17,579 nt of DNA from UBA4064 sp050179135 (GTDB lineage Bacteria; Desulfobacterota; Desulfobacteria; Desulfobacterales; Desulfatirhabdiaceae), in assembly GCA_050179135.1 (NCBI GenBank), contig JBFXFK010000102.1:1-17579 (forward strand). The letters are read 5' to 3'. Below, in pieces: positions 8,371-14,720 of this stretch (position 1 is its first letter; every line of letters starts with the position of its first letter). The notes below the pieces were generated by a model, which did no database searches, was not told where the DNA came from, and was given only the letters and a program-made list of their open reading frames with translations. The position numbers were made by a program, and so were the translations under genes.

Positions 8371-8400
8371 TATATAGGCTATAGGTCAATCACAAGTCAA
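8371..8400 (-). promoter_or_regulatory. Possible sigma70-type promoter for the DUF882 gene
   Basis: On the - strand TTGACT (8400-8395) is followed after 18 nt by TATATA (8376-8371), in the 156-nt spacer between the efpL stop and the DUF882 start. This implies a leader of roughly 90 nt. No clear intrinsic terminator for efpL was seen in the spacer. Confidence 0.35.
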
Positions 8401-8431
8401 CCCCAAATTCGCATTCCGGTCATTTTCCACC

Positions 8432-9004
8432 TTATTCCTGAGCCCTTGAAATAAATTTTACGGTTTCAGTATGCACCTTGACCCACTCCCCGGGGGACAT
8501 ATATTCCGGGACCTGAATATCCACACCGTTGGTCAGTGTTGCGGTTTTGGTGCGGCCGGTAACCGTGGCGCCCCGAATGACCGGCGATGTTTCGGCGATT
8601 TCAAGCGTAATCACCTGAGGCAGTTCTATGGCAATGATGCTTCCGTCGTGAAACAGGGCGGTAATTCCCTCCATATTCTCACCCAGCCATTCGGTCTGGC
8701 CTTCCAGAGCAGCCTCATCCAGGACGTGTTGATTGAATTCTTCCGTGTCCATAAAGGTATAATGCGTTCCTTCCCGAAAAATAAACTGGACCGGCTTCCG
8801 GCTCAGTTCGATGTCTTCCAGCATGTCGTTTCCTTTGTATGACTGTTCCAGTTTCTGGCCGCTTGGAACCTGTGCAAAACGGACCTTGTAAAGCGTCAAT
8901 GCGCCTCTGGCGGATGGCGTCTTGACATCGATATGCTTGACCACAAGCAGTTGATTGTTAATTTTGACAACGTTTCCTTTTTTCAGGCTGGATGCCTTGA
9001 TCAT
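8432..9004 (-). CDS. efpL: Elongation factor P-like protein EfpL (YeiP)
   Basis: EF-P family proteins bind the ribosomal E site and help peptide bond formation at polyproline-type stalls. The 190-aa product from ATG 9004 has the length of E. coli YeiP/EfpL. It carries the EfpL-type loop TPSARGALTLYKVRF (residues ~29-43), where classical EF-P has the modifiable lysine loop. It also has the three OB/KOW-like blocks, ending with PVIRGATVTGRTKTATLTNG and QVPEYMSPGEWVKVHTE, typical of the family. AAGGAG lies nine bases before ATG 9004; an in-frame ATG 9013 overlaps the ribosome site, and the frame stays open further up, but the family length supports 9004. No canonical efp gene is in the window. 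Confidence 0.93.
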   Translation of the reverse strand: MIKASSLKKGNVVKINNQLLVVKHIDVKTPSARGALTLYKVRFAQVPSGQKLEQSYKGNDMLEDIELSRKPVQFIFREGTHYTFMDTEEFNQHVLDEAALEGQTEWLGENMEGITALFHDGSIIAIELPQVITLEIAETSPVIRGATVTGRTKTATLTNGVDIQVPEYMSPGEWVKVHTETVKFISRAQE

Positions 9005-9118
9005 TGAATACATCTCCTTGCTGACGCGAAAATGGGTTGGGTGTAACGTGCCAGGGCGTATAACCATGACACGGATTCCGCTGCGTCGTTGCGCAGTGGC
9101 CTGTCTTTTTTCCTGGTT

Positions 9119-9148
9119 ATTTTAGCCGAGCGGATATGATTTGAACAA
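9119..9148 (-). promoter_or_regulatory. Possible sigma70-type promoter for efpL
   Basis: On the - strand TTGTTC (9148-9143) and TAAAAT (9124-9119) are 18 nt apart, giving a leader of about 110 nt before ATG 9004. The -10 box matches five of six consensus bases; the -35 box is weak. The leader contains a short CTGCG/CGCAG hairpin near 9081-9096. Confidence 0.3.
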
Positions 9149-9155
9149 TGTTTTT

Positions 9156-9202
9156 TTGGGTCATCGCGGATTTGCGGGGAATATTGGGTCATCGTGGATC
9201 TG
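9156..9202. repeat. Imperfect 19-bp direct repeat
   Basis: TTGGGTCATCGCGGATTTG at 9156-9174 recurs as TTGGGTCATCGTGGATCTG at 9184-9202, with a 28-bp period. It lies just upstream of the candidate efpL promoter. It might be a pair of regulator sites or simple duplication; nothing else supports either. Confidence 0.5.
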
Positions 9203-9314
9203 TGTGAAAAAGCCGGTGGCGTCTCCAGTGCGGTTCAAAAAACCTGGAGAGGGGCAAGGGGGTATAGGGGCAAATGCACAAAGCATGCCTGCCGGGAACG
9301 GCAAATCACGAAAT

Positions 9315-9404
9315 ATGGATATTCGGAAGCCCGGCGAAATCGAATTAATCAAAGGCGGGGATATTGATTCACTGCTGTTGCGTCGGGGTGTCATTCCGGA
9401 ATGA
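9315..9404 (+). CDS. Possible small ORF or gene remnant of unknown function
   Basis: A + strand frame is open from a TTG at 9141 and ends at TGA 9402-9404. Only the last part, from ATG 9315, has codon use like the neighbouring genes and reads as a plausible 29-residue peptide (MDIRKPGEIELIKGGDIDSL then a basic end RRGVIPE). No Shine-Dalgarno precedes any candidate start. It could be a small protein, the remnant of a decayed gene, or chance. I do not recognise it. Confidence 0.22.
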   Translation: MDIRKPGEIELIKGGDIDSLLLRRGVIPE

Positions 9405-9427
9405 GATGTGAATAAAATTATCCGACG

Positions 9428-10408
9428 TCAGCAGCATTTGTACAGCCGCAGCAGGCGTTCATCCATATCAAAATAGAATTTCATGAAGGATGAACCGTCC
9501 CATCGCGTCCGAACCCCGTGCAGGGTATCTGCCAGTTCAATCGTGCTGCGCAGGTGGGTGATCATGATCAACTGGGTGTCTTTTGCCACATCCTTCAGAA
9601 ATGCCTGCATCGATTTATGGTGAACGTAATCCAGCGAGGGCTCGACTTCATCCAGGAGATAGAAGGGATTTTTCAGCCGGTCAAAAAGGGCCAGCTTCAA
9701 GGCCAGGCTGGTGATGGCCTTTTCACCACCGGACAACTGATGGGCCCGACGATTCCGGTTTCCCGGCAGCGTCACCTGAATATCGATTCCGTTGAACCCA
9801 TTCCGGGATAATGTCTGGAGATTCACCGTCGCGTCCGGTATCAGATATCCCATATATCGGCGGAAACTGTCTGCAATATGGTTTTCCAGTTCTCCAAAAA
9901 AATCATGACGGGATTTCAATTCCAGAAGCTCGCATATTCGATCGAACCGGCTTTCCGGATTGAGAAGCAGCATATCGTTGATCTGCTCCTGGCGGATAAT
10001 GGTTTTCAGGGAATGTACCAGATTGAATTCAGACAACTTTTTTCGATAGTCATTCAGTGAAAATGTTTGATCCATGATATGGCATTGATCAGCGCCATTT
10101 CGGTGCAGAACACGCCCCAGCCTGATTTCCGGTGCATTTTTTTCTGTACTCTGGCGAAATGACAAATCCACTTTGATACGCTGGGCCGGCGGATAATCCT
10201 TGCTTCCGGCAAAAAACAGTTCATCCGGACTGTAGCACCGAATCCGGTTCAGATCGGTTTCCCCCAGAGCCCATACAATGGCATCCAGAATATTGGACTT
10301 ACCCACGCCATTGTTTCCGATAATGACACTGATGCCGGGCTGAAAAGACATGTTTGTGTTTTCTGAAAAGGACTTGAATCCCTCGATGGCCATATCTTCA
10401 AGATACAT
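9428..10408 (-). CDS. Head-only SMC-like ABC ATPase
   Basis: This 326-aa protein contains the two halves of an SMC/RecF-class nucleotide-binding head with almost no coiled-coil arm between them. The N-terminal half has MYLEDMAIEGFKSF and Walker A GNNGVGKSN (residues ~31-39). The C-terminal half has the signature QLSGGEKAITSLALKLALFD (~224-243), Walker B with D-loop FYLLDEVEPSLD (~249-260) and the H-loop ITHLRS. A true SMC has several hundred coiled-coil residues here; this protein has only about 60 residues of mixed sequence. ATG 10408 is preceded by AGGGGAG and begins one base after the stop of the upstream selenoprotein gene; an ATG at 10432 lies inside that gene and is less likely. It probably acts in DNA or chromosome transactions, but the tight link to a redox gene is unexplained. 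Confidence 0.85.
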   Translation of the reverse strand: MYLEDMAIEGFKSFSENTNMSFQPGISVIIGNNGVGKSNILDAIVWALGETDLNRIRCYSPDELFFAGSKDYPPAQRIKVDLSFRQSTEKNAPEIRLGRVLHRNGADQCHIMDQTFSLNDYRKKLSEFNLVHSLKTIIRQEQINDMLLLNPESRFDRICELLELKSRHDFFGELENHIADSFRRYMGYLIPDATVNLQTLSRNGFNGIDIQVTLPGNRNRRAHQLSGGEKAITSLALKLALFDRLKNPFYLLDEVEPSLDYVHHKSMQAFLKDVAKDTQLIMITHLRSTIELADTLHGVRTRWDGSSFMKFYFDMDERLLRLYKCC

Positions 10409-10409
10409 G

Positions 10410-10706
10410 TCAGCTCCCCTGATTTTTTTCATGAAACCGCCGCCCGATTTCAGCGATCAATTCTTCCTGCATCGGAATGAGGGCCTCGTAAACCAGTTCA
10501 TTATCCAGTGCAATACTGGGCAGTGATCTTGCCTTGAGTTCCCTGAAACGTTTGACCCCTTCCCGCGTACGCATATCCCATTCCCGGGCCGTAATCAGCT
10601 TTTGTGTGTCAGCCGGTAAAACCTTTACCGATTCCGCCATATAGACGCAGGCCACTCACTGGTTGAAATCGGTCAGAAGCACATCCACAATAACCGGTTG
10701 GGTCAT
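10410..10706 (-). CDS. Thioredoxin-fold selenoprotein with UxxC motif (in-frame TGA at codon 17)
   Basis: From ATG 10706, with GGGAGG five bases ahead, the frame reads MTQPVIVDVLLTDFNQ, then TGA (10658-10656), then VACVYM and on to a stop at 10410: 98 residues counting Sec. Reading TGA as selenocysteine makes a U17-V-A-C20 redox motif after a beta strand, the thioredoxin arrangement, with a cis-proline-like SLPS at ~66-69. A stop-terminated reading would leave a useless 16-mer, and restarting at GTG 10655 would delete the first strand and has no ribosome site. Twenty-five bases after the TGA is a perfect 7-bp stem with a GGU loop, fitting a bacterial SECIS element. The C-terminal LVYEALIPMQEEL is shared with the gene cut by the right edge. 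The product is probably a thiol/disulfide oxidoreductase; its partner is unknown. Selenocysteine machinery is not in this window. Confidence 0.82.
10614..10630 (-). promoter_or_regulatory. Candidate bacterial SECIS hairpin
   Basis: On the - strand CGGTAAA, loop GGT, TTTACCG form a perfect 7-bp stem. The stem starts 25 nt after the in-frame TGA (10658-10656), and the loop begins with G, as in known bacterial SECIS elements that bind SelB. It lies within the coding sequence of the UxxC protein. Confidence 0.6.
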
Positions 10707-10775
10707 GTTGCCTCCCAGAAGAATCAACAAGAATAAATTATGACGTCACGGGCATGAAGGGACAGGTAGTCATAC

Positions 10776-10883
10776 TATAGCTTTTCAGATAATGATATTG
10801 GGAAGGCAGCAGGGAGGGGATAGGCCTTTTTCCGGCCATCCCCGACCGATAACGCACCCAAAATCTTTATCTTGAAAGCTATA
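10776..10883 (-). repeat. MITE/REP-like palindromic element, copy 2
   Basis: This 108-bp element runs from TATAGC to GCTATA and is the inverted counterpart of 57-165 (95 of 103 aligned bases identical). Its ends are imperfect inverted repeats of about 27 bp, and the middle holds GGGGATGGCC opposite GGCCTATCCCC around a short A-rich loop, so the whole element can fold as one long hairpin. On the - strand it starts immediately after the TAA stop (10886-10884) of the TSCPD-phosphoesterase gene, and ends about 70 nt before the UxxC selenoprotein start. It therefore sits between two genes of the same transcription unit and could terminate, process or stabilise the RNA. Confidence 0.85.
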
Positions 10884-11831
10884 TTATTTGGATGAAACCG
10901 GCATTGACCGGAAACGAATAACACCGGCATCCATTTCCAAAAGACCCCAGGCGGGAATATCGTGTTCAACAGCAGACCCCAGACTGATGAAATCCTTGCC
11001 GCCGACCTGCCAATGCCCAAATTTTTTAACCTGGCCGAATATGACAATATCCGCCTGAAATTGGGGAATCATGGCTGTCAATGCCGGAAAAACAGTCTCA
11101 TCCCGCATAAAATCAGCCAGACCACACACCATATTCATTTCCAGCGCAAAGGGTTCATAATCGGAAAAACCGGGCAACTGTTGAAGGTACTCCCCATAAA
11201 AAGCTATGGCGGTGTATTCGCCCAATCGAAATTTCTGCATCTGGGGAAACTGAAGCAGCCAGTCTCTGGTTTTTGGGCTGATAACCGGAAGACGGTTTCC
11301 CGTATTCCCCAGGGCATATTCCCAGTCCGTTTCACCCAAAGCCGCCTGAATTCTGAATTCACGGACCAGTTGAATGGTCTGCCTGTTCTCCGGAGAATCA
11401 CCGGTCAGGTTGCCCGCACAATATATGGCATCGACACCGGTATCCTGAATATGACCGTAAATTGTTTTTAGAACAGACGGATTTCCGGACAGATCACCAA
11501 TCAGACCGACCCGGAATTTGGGAGACGCATCCGCGCACACCCGAAAAGAGTCTGTCGGCGACAGAAGACCTTCCAGCACCGATCGAATGGCAGCAGCCAG
11601 TTGATCCGGGCATGACGTGCCATTCCGGCATTCGATGTCCCGGACGATTTCCAGCACCTCATCGAGCGGCCGTCCGTCAATCAGGCGCTCAACGAGTCTG
11701 GCATTCCCCGGGCATCCTCCCCCCACAAACCGGATATTATTCAGGTGTCCATCATGAATCTGAAAATGAATCTCGGGCGGACAAACACCTTCTGTCTTAT
11801 AAATATATCGTTGAGACCCGACAGGTTCCAT
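10884..11831 (-). CDS. TSCPD-domain protein fused to a degenerate metallophosphoesterase-like domain
   Basis: Residues ~8-90 match the small TSCPD domain (related to the C-terminal part of adenosylcobalamin-dependent ribonucleotide reductase and TIGR03905-type proteins). Four cysteines are visible: C17 in TEGVCPPEI, C40 in VGGGCPGN, C68 and C74 in ECRNGTSCPDQL. From ~106 on, a YfcE-like calcineurin phosphoesterase fold is recognisable from its order of motifs, but each metal-binding motif is altered: D-x-H is DLS (113-115), GD is GN (140-141), GNHD is GETD (166-169) and GHTH is GQVK. The domain is therefore probably catalytically dead and may bind a ligand. Length 315 aa. The ATG at 11831 lies 20 nt after the PPOX gene, and a small AACAGG/CCTGTT hairpin precedes it. 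The combined function is unknown. Confidence 0.75.
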   Translation of the reverse strand: MEPVGSQRYIYKTEGVCPPEIHFQIHDGHLNNIRFVGGGCPGNARLVERLIDGRPLDEVLEIVRDIECRNGTSCPDQLAAAIRSVLEGLLSPTDSFRVCADASPKFRVGLIGDLSGNPSVLKTIYGHIQDTGVDAIYCAGNLTGDSPENRQTIQLVREFRIQAALGETDWEYALGNTGNRLPVISPKTRDWLLQFPQMQKFRLGEYTAIAFYGEYLQQLPGFSDYEPFALEMNMVCGLADFMRDETVFPALTAMIPQFQADIVIFGQVKKFGHWQVGGKDFISLGSAVEHDIPAWGLLEMDAGVIRFRSMPVSSK

Positions 11832-11851
11832 TATTTGTAAACAGGCCCCTG

Positions 11852-12283
11852 TTATTCTGCGCCAATGGATTTTTTCCAGCTTTGACCGAAATCAGCCACT
11901 GGCCGAATTTCGATAATTTCAAAAGCCACATATGCATGAATCATTCTTTTGGCGGTTTCTATACCCACTTTTGCGCCGATTTTGTCCTGAATGGCAGCGA
12001 GTTTTTTCCCGGATGTTTCACATTCGGTCATTTTAAGATAAATCCGGACACCTTTCCAATTCATGGGGGTTTCCCCGGGTTCCATGATCATGAACACCGC
12101 ATTGGGATTTTCATTCAGATTGGCAAATGTCCGGTTATTTCCCAGTCCCATGACAATTGTTTTTTCATCCACCATGCTGGGTGATCCAAAATACGCCACA
12201 TCCACTTTTCCGTCTTTACCTGCTGTACTGAGTGTGCCCAGCCGGGGCTGTTTGTTGAAATACGCAATCAATTCCTGAGACAT
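11852..12283 (-). CDS. Pyridoxamine 5'-phosphate oxidase family (PPOX) flavin-binding protein
   Basis: This 143-aa protein is a small split-barrel, probably FMN- or F420-type, PPOX protein. It opens with MSQELIAYFNKQPRLGTLST, followed by VDVAYFGSPSMVDEKTIVMG, the NRTFANLNENPNAVFMIMEP block and VRIYLKMTECETSGKKLAAI, the usual order for general-stress-protein-26-like members. The C-terminal helix has AYVAFEIIEIRPV. AAAGGAG lies six bases before ATG 12283. It follows a terminator-like hairpin after the methyltransferase gene, so it may form part of a second transcript with the TSCPD, selenoprotein and SMC-like genes. A redox role is consistent with its neighbours; the substrate cannot be inferred. 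Confidence 0.85.
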   Translation of the reverse strand: MSQELIAYFNKQPRLGTLSTAGKDGKVDVAYFGSPSMVDEKTIVMGLGNNRTFANLNENPNAVFMIMEPGETPMNWKGVRIYLKMTECETSGKKLAAIQDKIGAKVGIETAKRMIHAYVAFEIIEIRPVADFGQSWKKSIGAE

Positions 12284-12318
12284 GGGAAGCTCCTTTCGGT
12301 GACGGGTTTTTGGAAATA

Positions 12319-12359
12319 CAAAAAATGAACGGGGACCGGTACATTTGACAGGCCCCCGT
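12319..12359 (-). terminator. Intrinsic terminator after the MtaA-like gene
   Basis: On the - strand ACGGGGGCC (12359-12351) pairs with GGTCCCCGT (12337-12329), a 9-bp stem with one G-U pair and a 13-base loop. TTCATTTTTTG follows on its 3' side. It lies ~45 nt after the stop of the MtaA-like gene and ~40 nt before the PPOX start, so it either ends the upstream operon or acts as an attenuator within a longer one. Confidence 0.7.
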
Positions 12360-12404
12360 CCGGGTACTCCGTTAGGATCAAATCGCTGAATCAGTTGTAA
12401 TACA

Positions 12405-13460
12405 TCAACTCAACCGTCCGACAGCAGGACTGGGTTTACAGCCATATTCCCGGGTCGTCTGAACAATGGCCCGCATGTTTTCTTCTTTAATATCCGGCCA
12501 CAGATCGCATCCCGGCCAAACCGCATCAACACCGGAATCAATATTTTTCTTGATTGCGGCAACCGCCTGATCCACGGTCGTTTCAGCCTTGCAGGGCAGG
12601 GCAAAAACATCAAAATTTCCCAGCAGCAGGGTATTGTCACCCAGCTTTTTGCGGGACTCGACCAAGTTGTTTTTGATATCAACACTGATGGCATCCGCAC
12701 CACAATCGCCCATCATTTCGATAATCAGATCCGTTGCACCACAGATATGCAGCACTTTTGGCGATTTCCAGGCATCAAATATCCGTCGCATTCTGGGCTG
12801 AATCATGCTTTTCCAGGTTCTGGGGCTGATCAGGTCCGTACCGGTGCCCATCTCCCGAAGCGTGATATAATCGGCTCCGGCTGCCTGCTGGGCCTGACCA
12901 ATGGTGATGATCATATCCGTAATTTTGTCCAGGGTCGCTTCGACCTTGGCTTTTTCCTTGAAAATGCCTTTTAACAGGATATCGAGTTCCAGAAGCTGGC
13001 CGGACATGGTAAACGGACCCAGTTGCCAGGCCCCAATCGGGAATTCCGGCGCCTCTTTTTTGATTATCTTGATTGTCTCGATAATCATGGGCATACGGCC
13101 GAGCTCCATGATATTGCCTGGAATCTCAACCTGATTCATGTCTTTCCAACGTTTTTCCGGAATCGTGGGATACAGAATATCTTCTGAATTGTCATACAGG
13201 CTGATCGTGTTTCCCAATGCCTCTGATTCACAGGTCATGTCATACGGAACCACCACTGAATCGAATCCAAACATGCGGCTGGACAGAATCGCGGACTGGG
13301 CCAACCGGTTGGCATCGGTATGCACCTGGGCGAACCGGTACCCCAATTGTTTGATGGCTGGCATAACGACCATGCCCATCCCGCTAAAAAACGGCATCAT
13401 ATCAACAGGTTCCTTTCGGAACATCCTCATTACTCTTTCTTTTGGTGTCAAATTGGCCAT
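12405..13460 (-). CDS. MtaA/uroporphyrinogen-decarboxylase-like methyltransferase
   Basis: This 351-aa protein belongs to the HemE/MtaA superfamily, whose methyltransferase members move a methyl group between a corrinoid cofactor and a thiol using a zinc ion. The H-x-C ... C zinc site of that branch is visible: H238-I-C240 in VLHICGATDL and C318 in VWPGCDLWPD. Other landmarks are TPKERVMRMFRKEPVDMMPF, AWQLGPFTM, GADYITLREMGTGTDLISP and GADAISVD. It is therefore unlikely to be a true HemE. AAGGAG lies 11 bases before ATG 13460. No corrinoid protein (MtaC-like) or substrate methyltransferase (MtaB-like) is nearby; instead its neighbours are thiol-redox proteins. The methyl donor and acceptor are unknown; a thiol acceptor is suggested by the family. 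Confidence 0.85.
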   Translation of the reverse strand: MANLTPKERVMRMFRKEPVDMMPFFSGMGMVVMPAIKQLGYRFAQVHTDANRLAQSAILSSRMFGFDSVVVPYDMTCESEALGNTISLYDNSEDILYPTIPEKRWKDMNQVEIPGNIMELGRMPMIIETIKIIKKEAPEFPIGAWQLGPFTMSGQLLELDILLKGIFKEKAKVEATLDKITDMIITIGQAQQAAGADYITLREMGTGTDLISPRTWKSMIQPRMRRIFDAWKSPKVLHICGATDLIIEMMGDCGADAISVDIKNNLVESRKKLGDNTLLLGNFDVFALPCKAETTVDQAVAAIKKNIDSGVDAVWPGCDLWPDIKEENMRAIVQTTREYGCKPSPAVGRLS

Positions 13461-13620
13461 GAAAATGTGTTCTCCTTAACTGATAAGTGAATAATAACTA
13501 ATTGTTTTCCTGCCATTAAATCATGATATTCGATATAAGAAATCAGCCGATTGAACGCTTCGGCAAATCGATAACCGGTTTCATTTTTCGTTGTGCCGCT
13601 ACCTTTTTGAATCGGAGTGA

Positions 13621-13929
13621 TTACACTCCCGAGCGCATCAGATCAATTTGTCTGTCAAGATGCTCCCGCAGTTCATCTGTGCCGGGTATTGAATCAAACG
13701 CCAGCGCGCCATTGATGATGATGGATGGCACCGGCATGGGTCGGCCATAGGCTTTTGACAACTCCGCATGCCGCGCAGCCCCGGCCAATTGCTTGGTTAT
13801 GACAATTTTCCAGTCGATCCACCCGGCATAATCCGGCGCAACCGCTTCGACCACACGGGCCATGTATTCACATGGGATTCAGTGGGCCCCTTCATGAAGC
13901 ACTTCCAGGTAAATTTTTTCAGGTTGCAT
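13621..13929 (-). CDS. Thioredoxin-fold selenoprotein with UxxC motif (in-frame TGA at codon 17)
   Basis: From ATG 13929 the frame reads MQPEKIYLEVLHEGAH, then TGA (13881-13879), then IPCEYMARVVEAV and on to TAA at 13621: 102 residues counting Sec. The TGA stands where thioredoxins have the first active-site Cys, giving U17-I-P-C20. A cis-proline motif PVPS is at ~72-75 and AFDSIPGTDEL lies near the C-terminus. The upstream paralog at 14012-14380 has Cys at the equivalent place (YCLPC), with the same downstream motifs (VPSLFIGGELEFDAIPP), so TGA as Sec is strongly favoured over a nonsense mutation. The truncated reading from ATG 13863 would lose the first strand and the whole active site. The ribosome site is weak (AGG only). 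It lies between the Cys paralog and the MtaA-like gene. Confidence 0.85.
13849..13861 (-). promoter_or_regulatory. Candidate bacterial SECIS hairpin (weak)
   Basis: On the - strand GGCC, loop CGTGT, GGTC form a 4-bp stem with one G-U pair, beginning 17 nt after the in-frame TGA at 13881-13879. The loop has G at its second position, as in known bacterial SECIS elements. It is short, so support rests more on protein homology than on this fold. Confidence 0.35.
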
Positions 13930-14011
13930 GCCGATGCCTGTATGGTATTTCCAATTTGAGATTTGAAATCCGGATAACGTCAAATTTCAATTCAGACGTT
14001 TGAACACACCG

Positions 14012-14380
14012 TTAATTGACAATCCGGCCCGCTGGCCAGTACGTCATGATGGCCGATTCAATGGCTTCTTCCAGCTCAAACATGGGCGGTATGGCATCGA
14101 ATTCAAGCTCACCACCGATAAACAGGGACGGTACCGGTGCAATACGACAGTTTTTACGAACATTTTCCTCACCAAACAGCTTGCAGGACAATTCCAGAAA
14201 ACGCTTCTTGCCCTCGCCATGCAGCAAGTCCACCCGCTGATATTCCACATATTTTTCGTATTTGGGCAATATTTCCTGAACTGTCTCGTCCATGAAAAAG
14301 CAGGGAAGACAGTAGTCCGCCTTGAACATGACTTCAATCAGGATTTTTCCATTTATTCCGACAAGCATTTCATTTGCCAC
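14012..14380 (-). CDS. Thioredoxin-like protein with CLPC active site (Cys paralog of the UxxC proteins)
   Basis: This 122-aa thioredoxin-fold protein has its redox pair at C24 and C27 (ADYCLPCFFMDE), after a first strand GKILIEVMF. A cis-proline motif APVPSLFIGGELEFDAIPP lies near 85-103. It is the Cys counterpart of the UxxC gene directly downstream, with the same spacing of strand, active site, VPS and FD[AS]IP motifs. An extra Cys pair region (C66 and C78) is seen before the cis-proline. The start is GTG 14380, 12 nt after the TPR stop; ATG 14368 is an alternative that would put the first active-site Cys at residue 20. It probably acts as a disulfide reductase or isomerase served by the nearby reductase. 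Confidence 0.85.
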   Translation of the reverse strand: MANEMLVGINGKILIEVMFKADYCLPCFFMDETVQEILPKYEKYVEYQRVDLLHGEGKKRFLELSCKLFGEENVRKNCRIAPVPSLFIGGELEFDAIPPMFELEEAIESAIMTYWPAGRIVN

Positions 14381-14392
14381 TCTATTTGTCCG

Positions 14393-14674
14393 TTAATGAT
14401 GTTCGGGACTGTGTCCGGGCTGAATATCGTACCGGCTCCAGATTTGAGCGTCCACACAACCCAGAAGTGTCGCCGCATTCATGTCCGCCTCTGCCTTGCG
14501 GAATTCACCCCGCAGATAATGGCAAACGCCTCTTCTGAAATATGCCTCGGCATGGTGGTGTCTGCTGTCAATGATTCTGGTAAACATCCGGACAGCTTCA
14601 GACAATTTTCCCGAGTTCGTCAGTTCACAACCGGTTTTATACCAGTCATGGGCTTCTGCTGGATCATCATTCAT
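14393..14674 (-). CDS. Small TPR-repeat protein
   Basis: This 93-aa protein contains about two tetratricopeptide repeats: AHDWYKTGCELTNSGKLSEA followed by VRMFTRIID, then AEAYFRRGVCHYLRGEFRKA followed by EADMNAATLLG. Such helical repeats mediate protein contacts, so it may hold partners of this cluster together. I chose ATG 14674 because an ATG at 14770 lies inside the upstream reductase gene and its extra residues do not look like TPR. The Shine-Dalgarno is weak. It sits between the reductase and the CLPC thioredoxin-like gene. Confidence 0.8.
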   Translation of the reverse strand: MNDDPAEAHDWYKTGCELTNSGKLSEAVRMFTRIIDSRHHHAEAYFRRGVCHYLRGEFRKAEADMNAATLLGCVDAQIWSRYDIQPGHSPEHH

Positions 14675-14720
14675 TACGATACTCTGTGAAATAAAATTCC
14701 GTTTCAGCGTACATGAGCGC

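Larger units (their letters stand above)
9005..9427. other. 423-bp spacer between efpL and the SMC-like gene
   Basis: No firmly supported gene is found here. The spacer holds a candidate efpL promoter (9119-9148, - strand), an imperfect 19-bp direct repeat (9156-9174 and 9184-9202; 17 of 19 bases identical), and an unassigned short + strand reading frame ending at 9404. No intrinsic terminator with a clear U-tract was seen downstream of the SMC-like gene. Confidence 0.6.

Noticed and set aside
10410..10655. Independent 81-aa gene starting at GTG 10655
   Set aside because: No ribosome site before the GTG, and it lacks the first strand; the version with Sec at codon 17 from ATG 10706 has a strong ribosome site and a complete fold.
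13461..13620. Small reading frames between the UIPC gene and the MtaA-like gene
   Set aside because: Only very short frames (about 13 codons) without ribosome sites; treated as a spacer.
13862..13877. CCATGT-GAAT-ACATGG hairpin as the SECIS of the UIPC gene
   Set aside because: The stem is perfect (6 bp), but its loop is only about 10 nt after the TGA, closer than in known bacterial SECIS elements; the hairpin at 13849-13861 fits the spacing better. The two folds are mutually exclusive.
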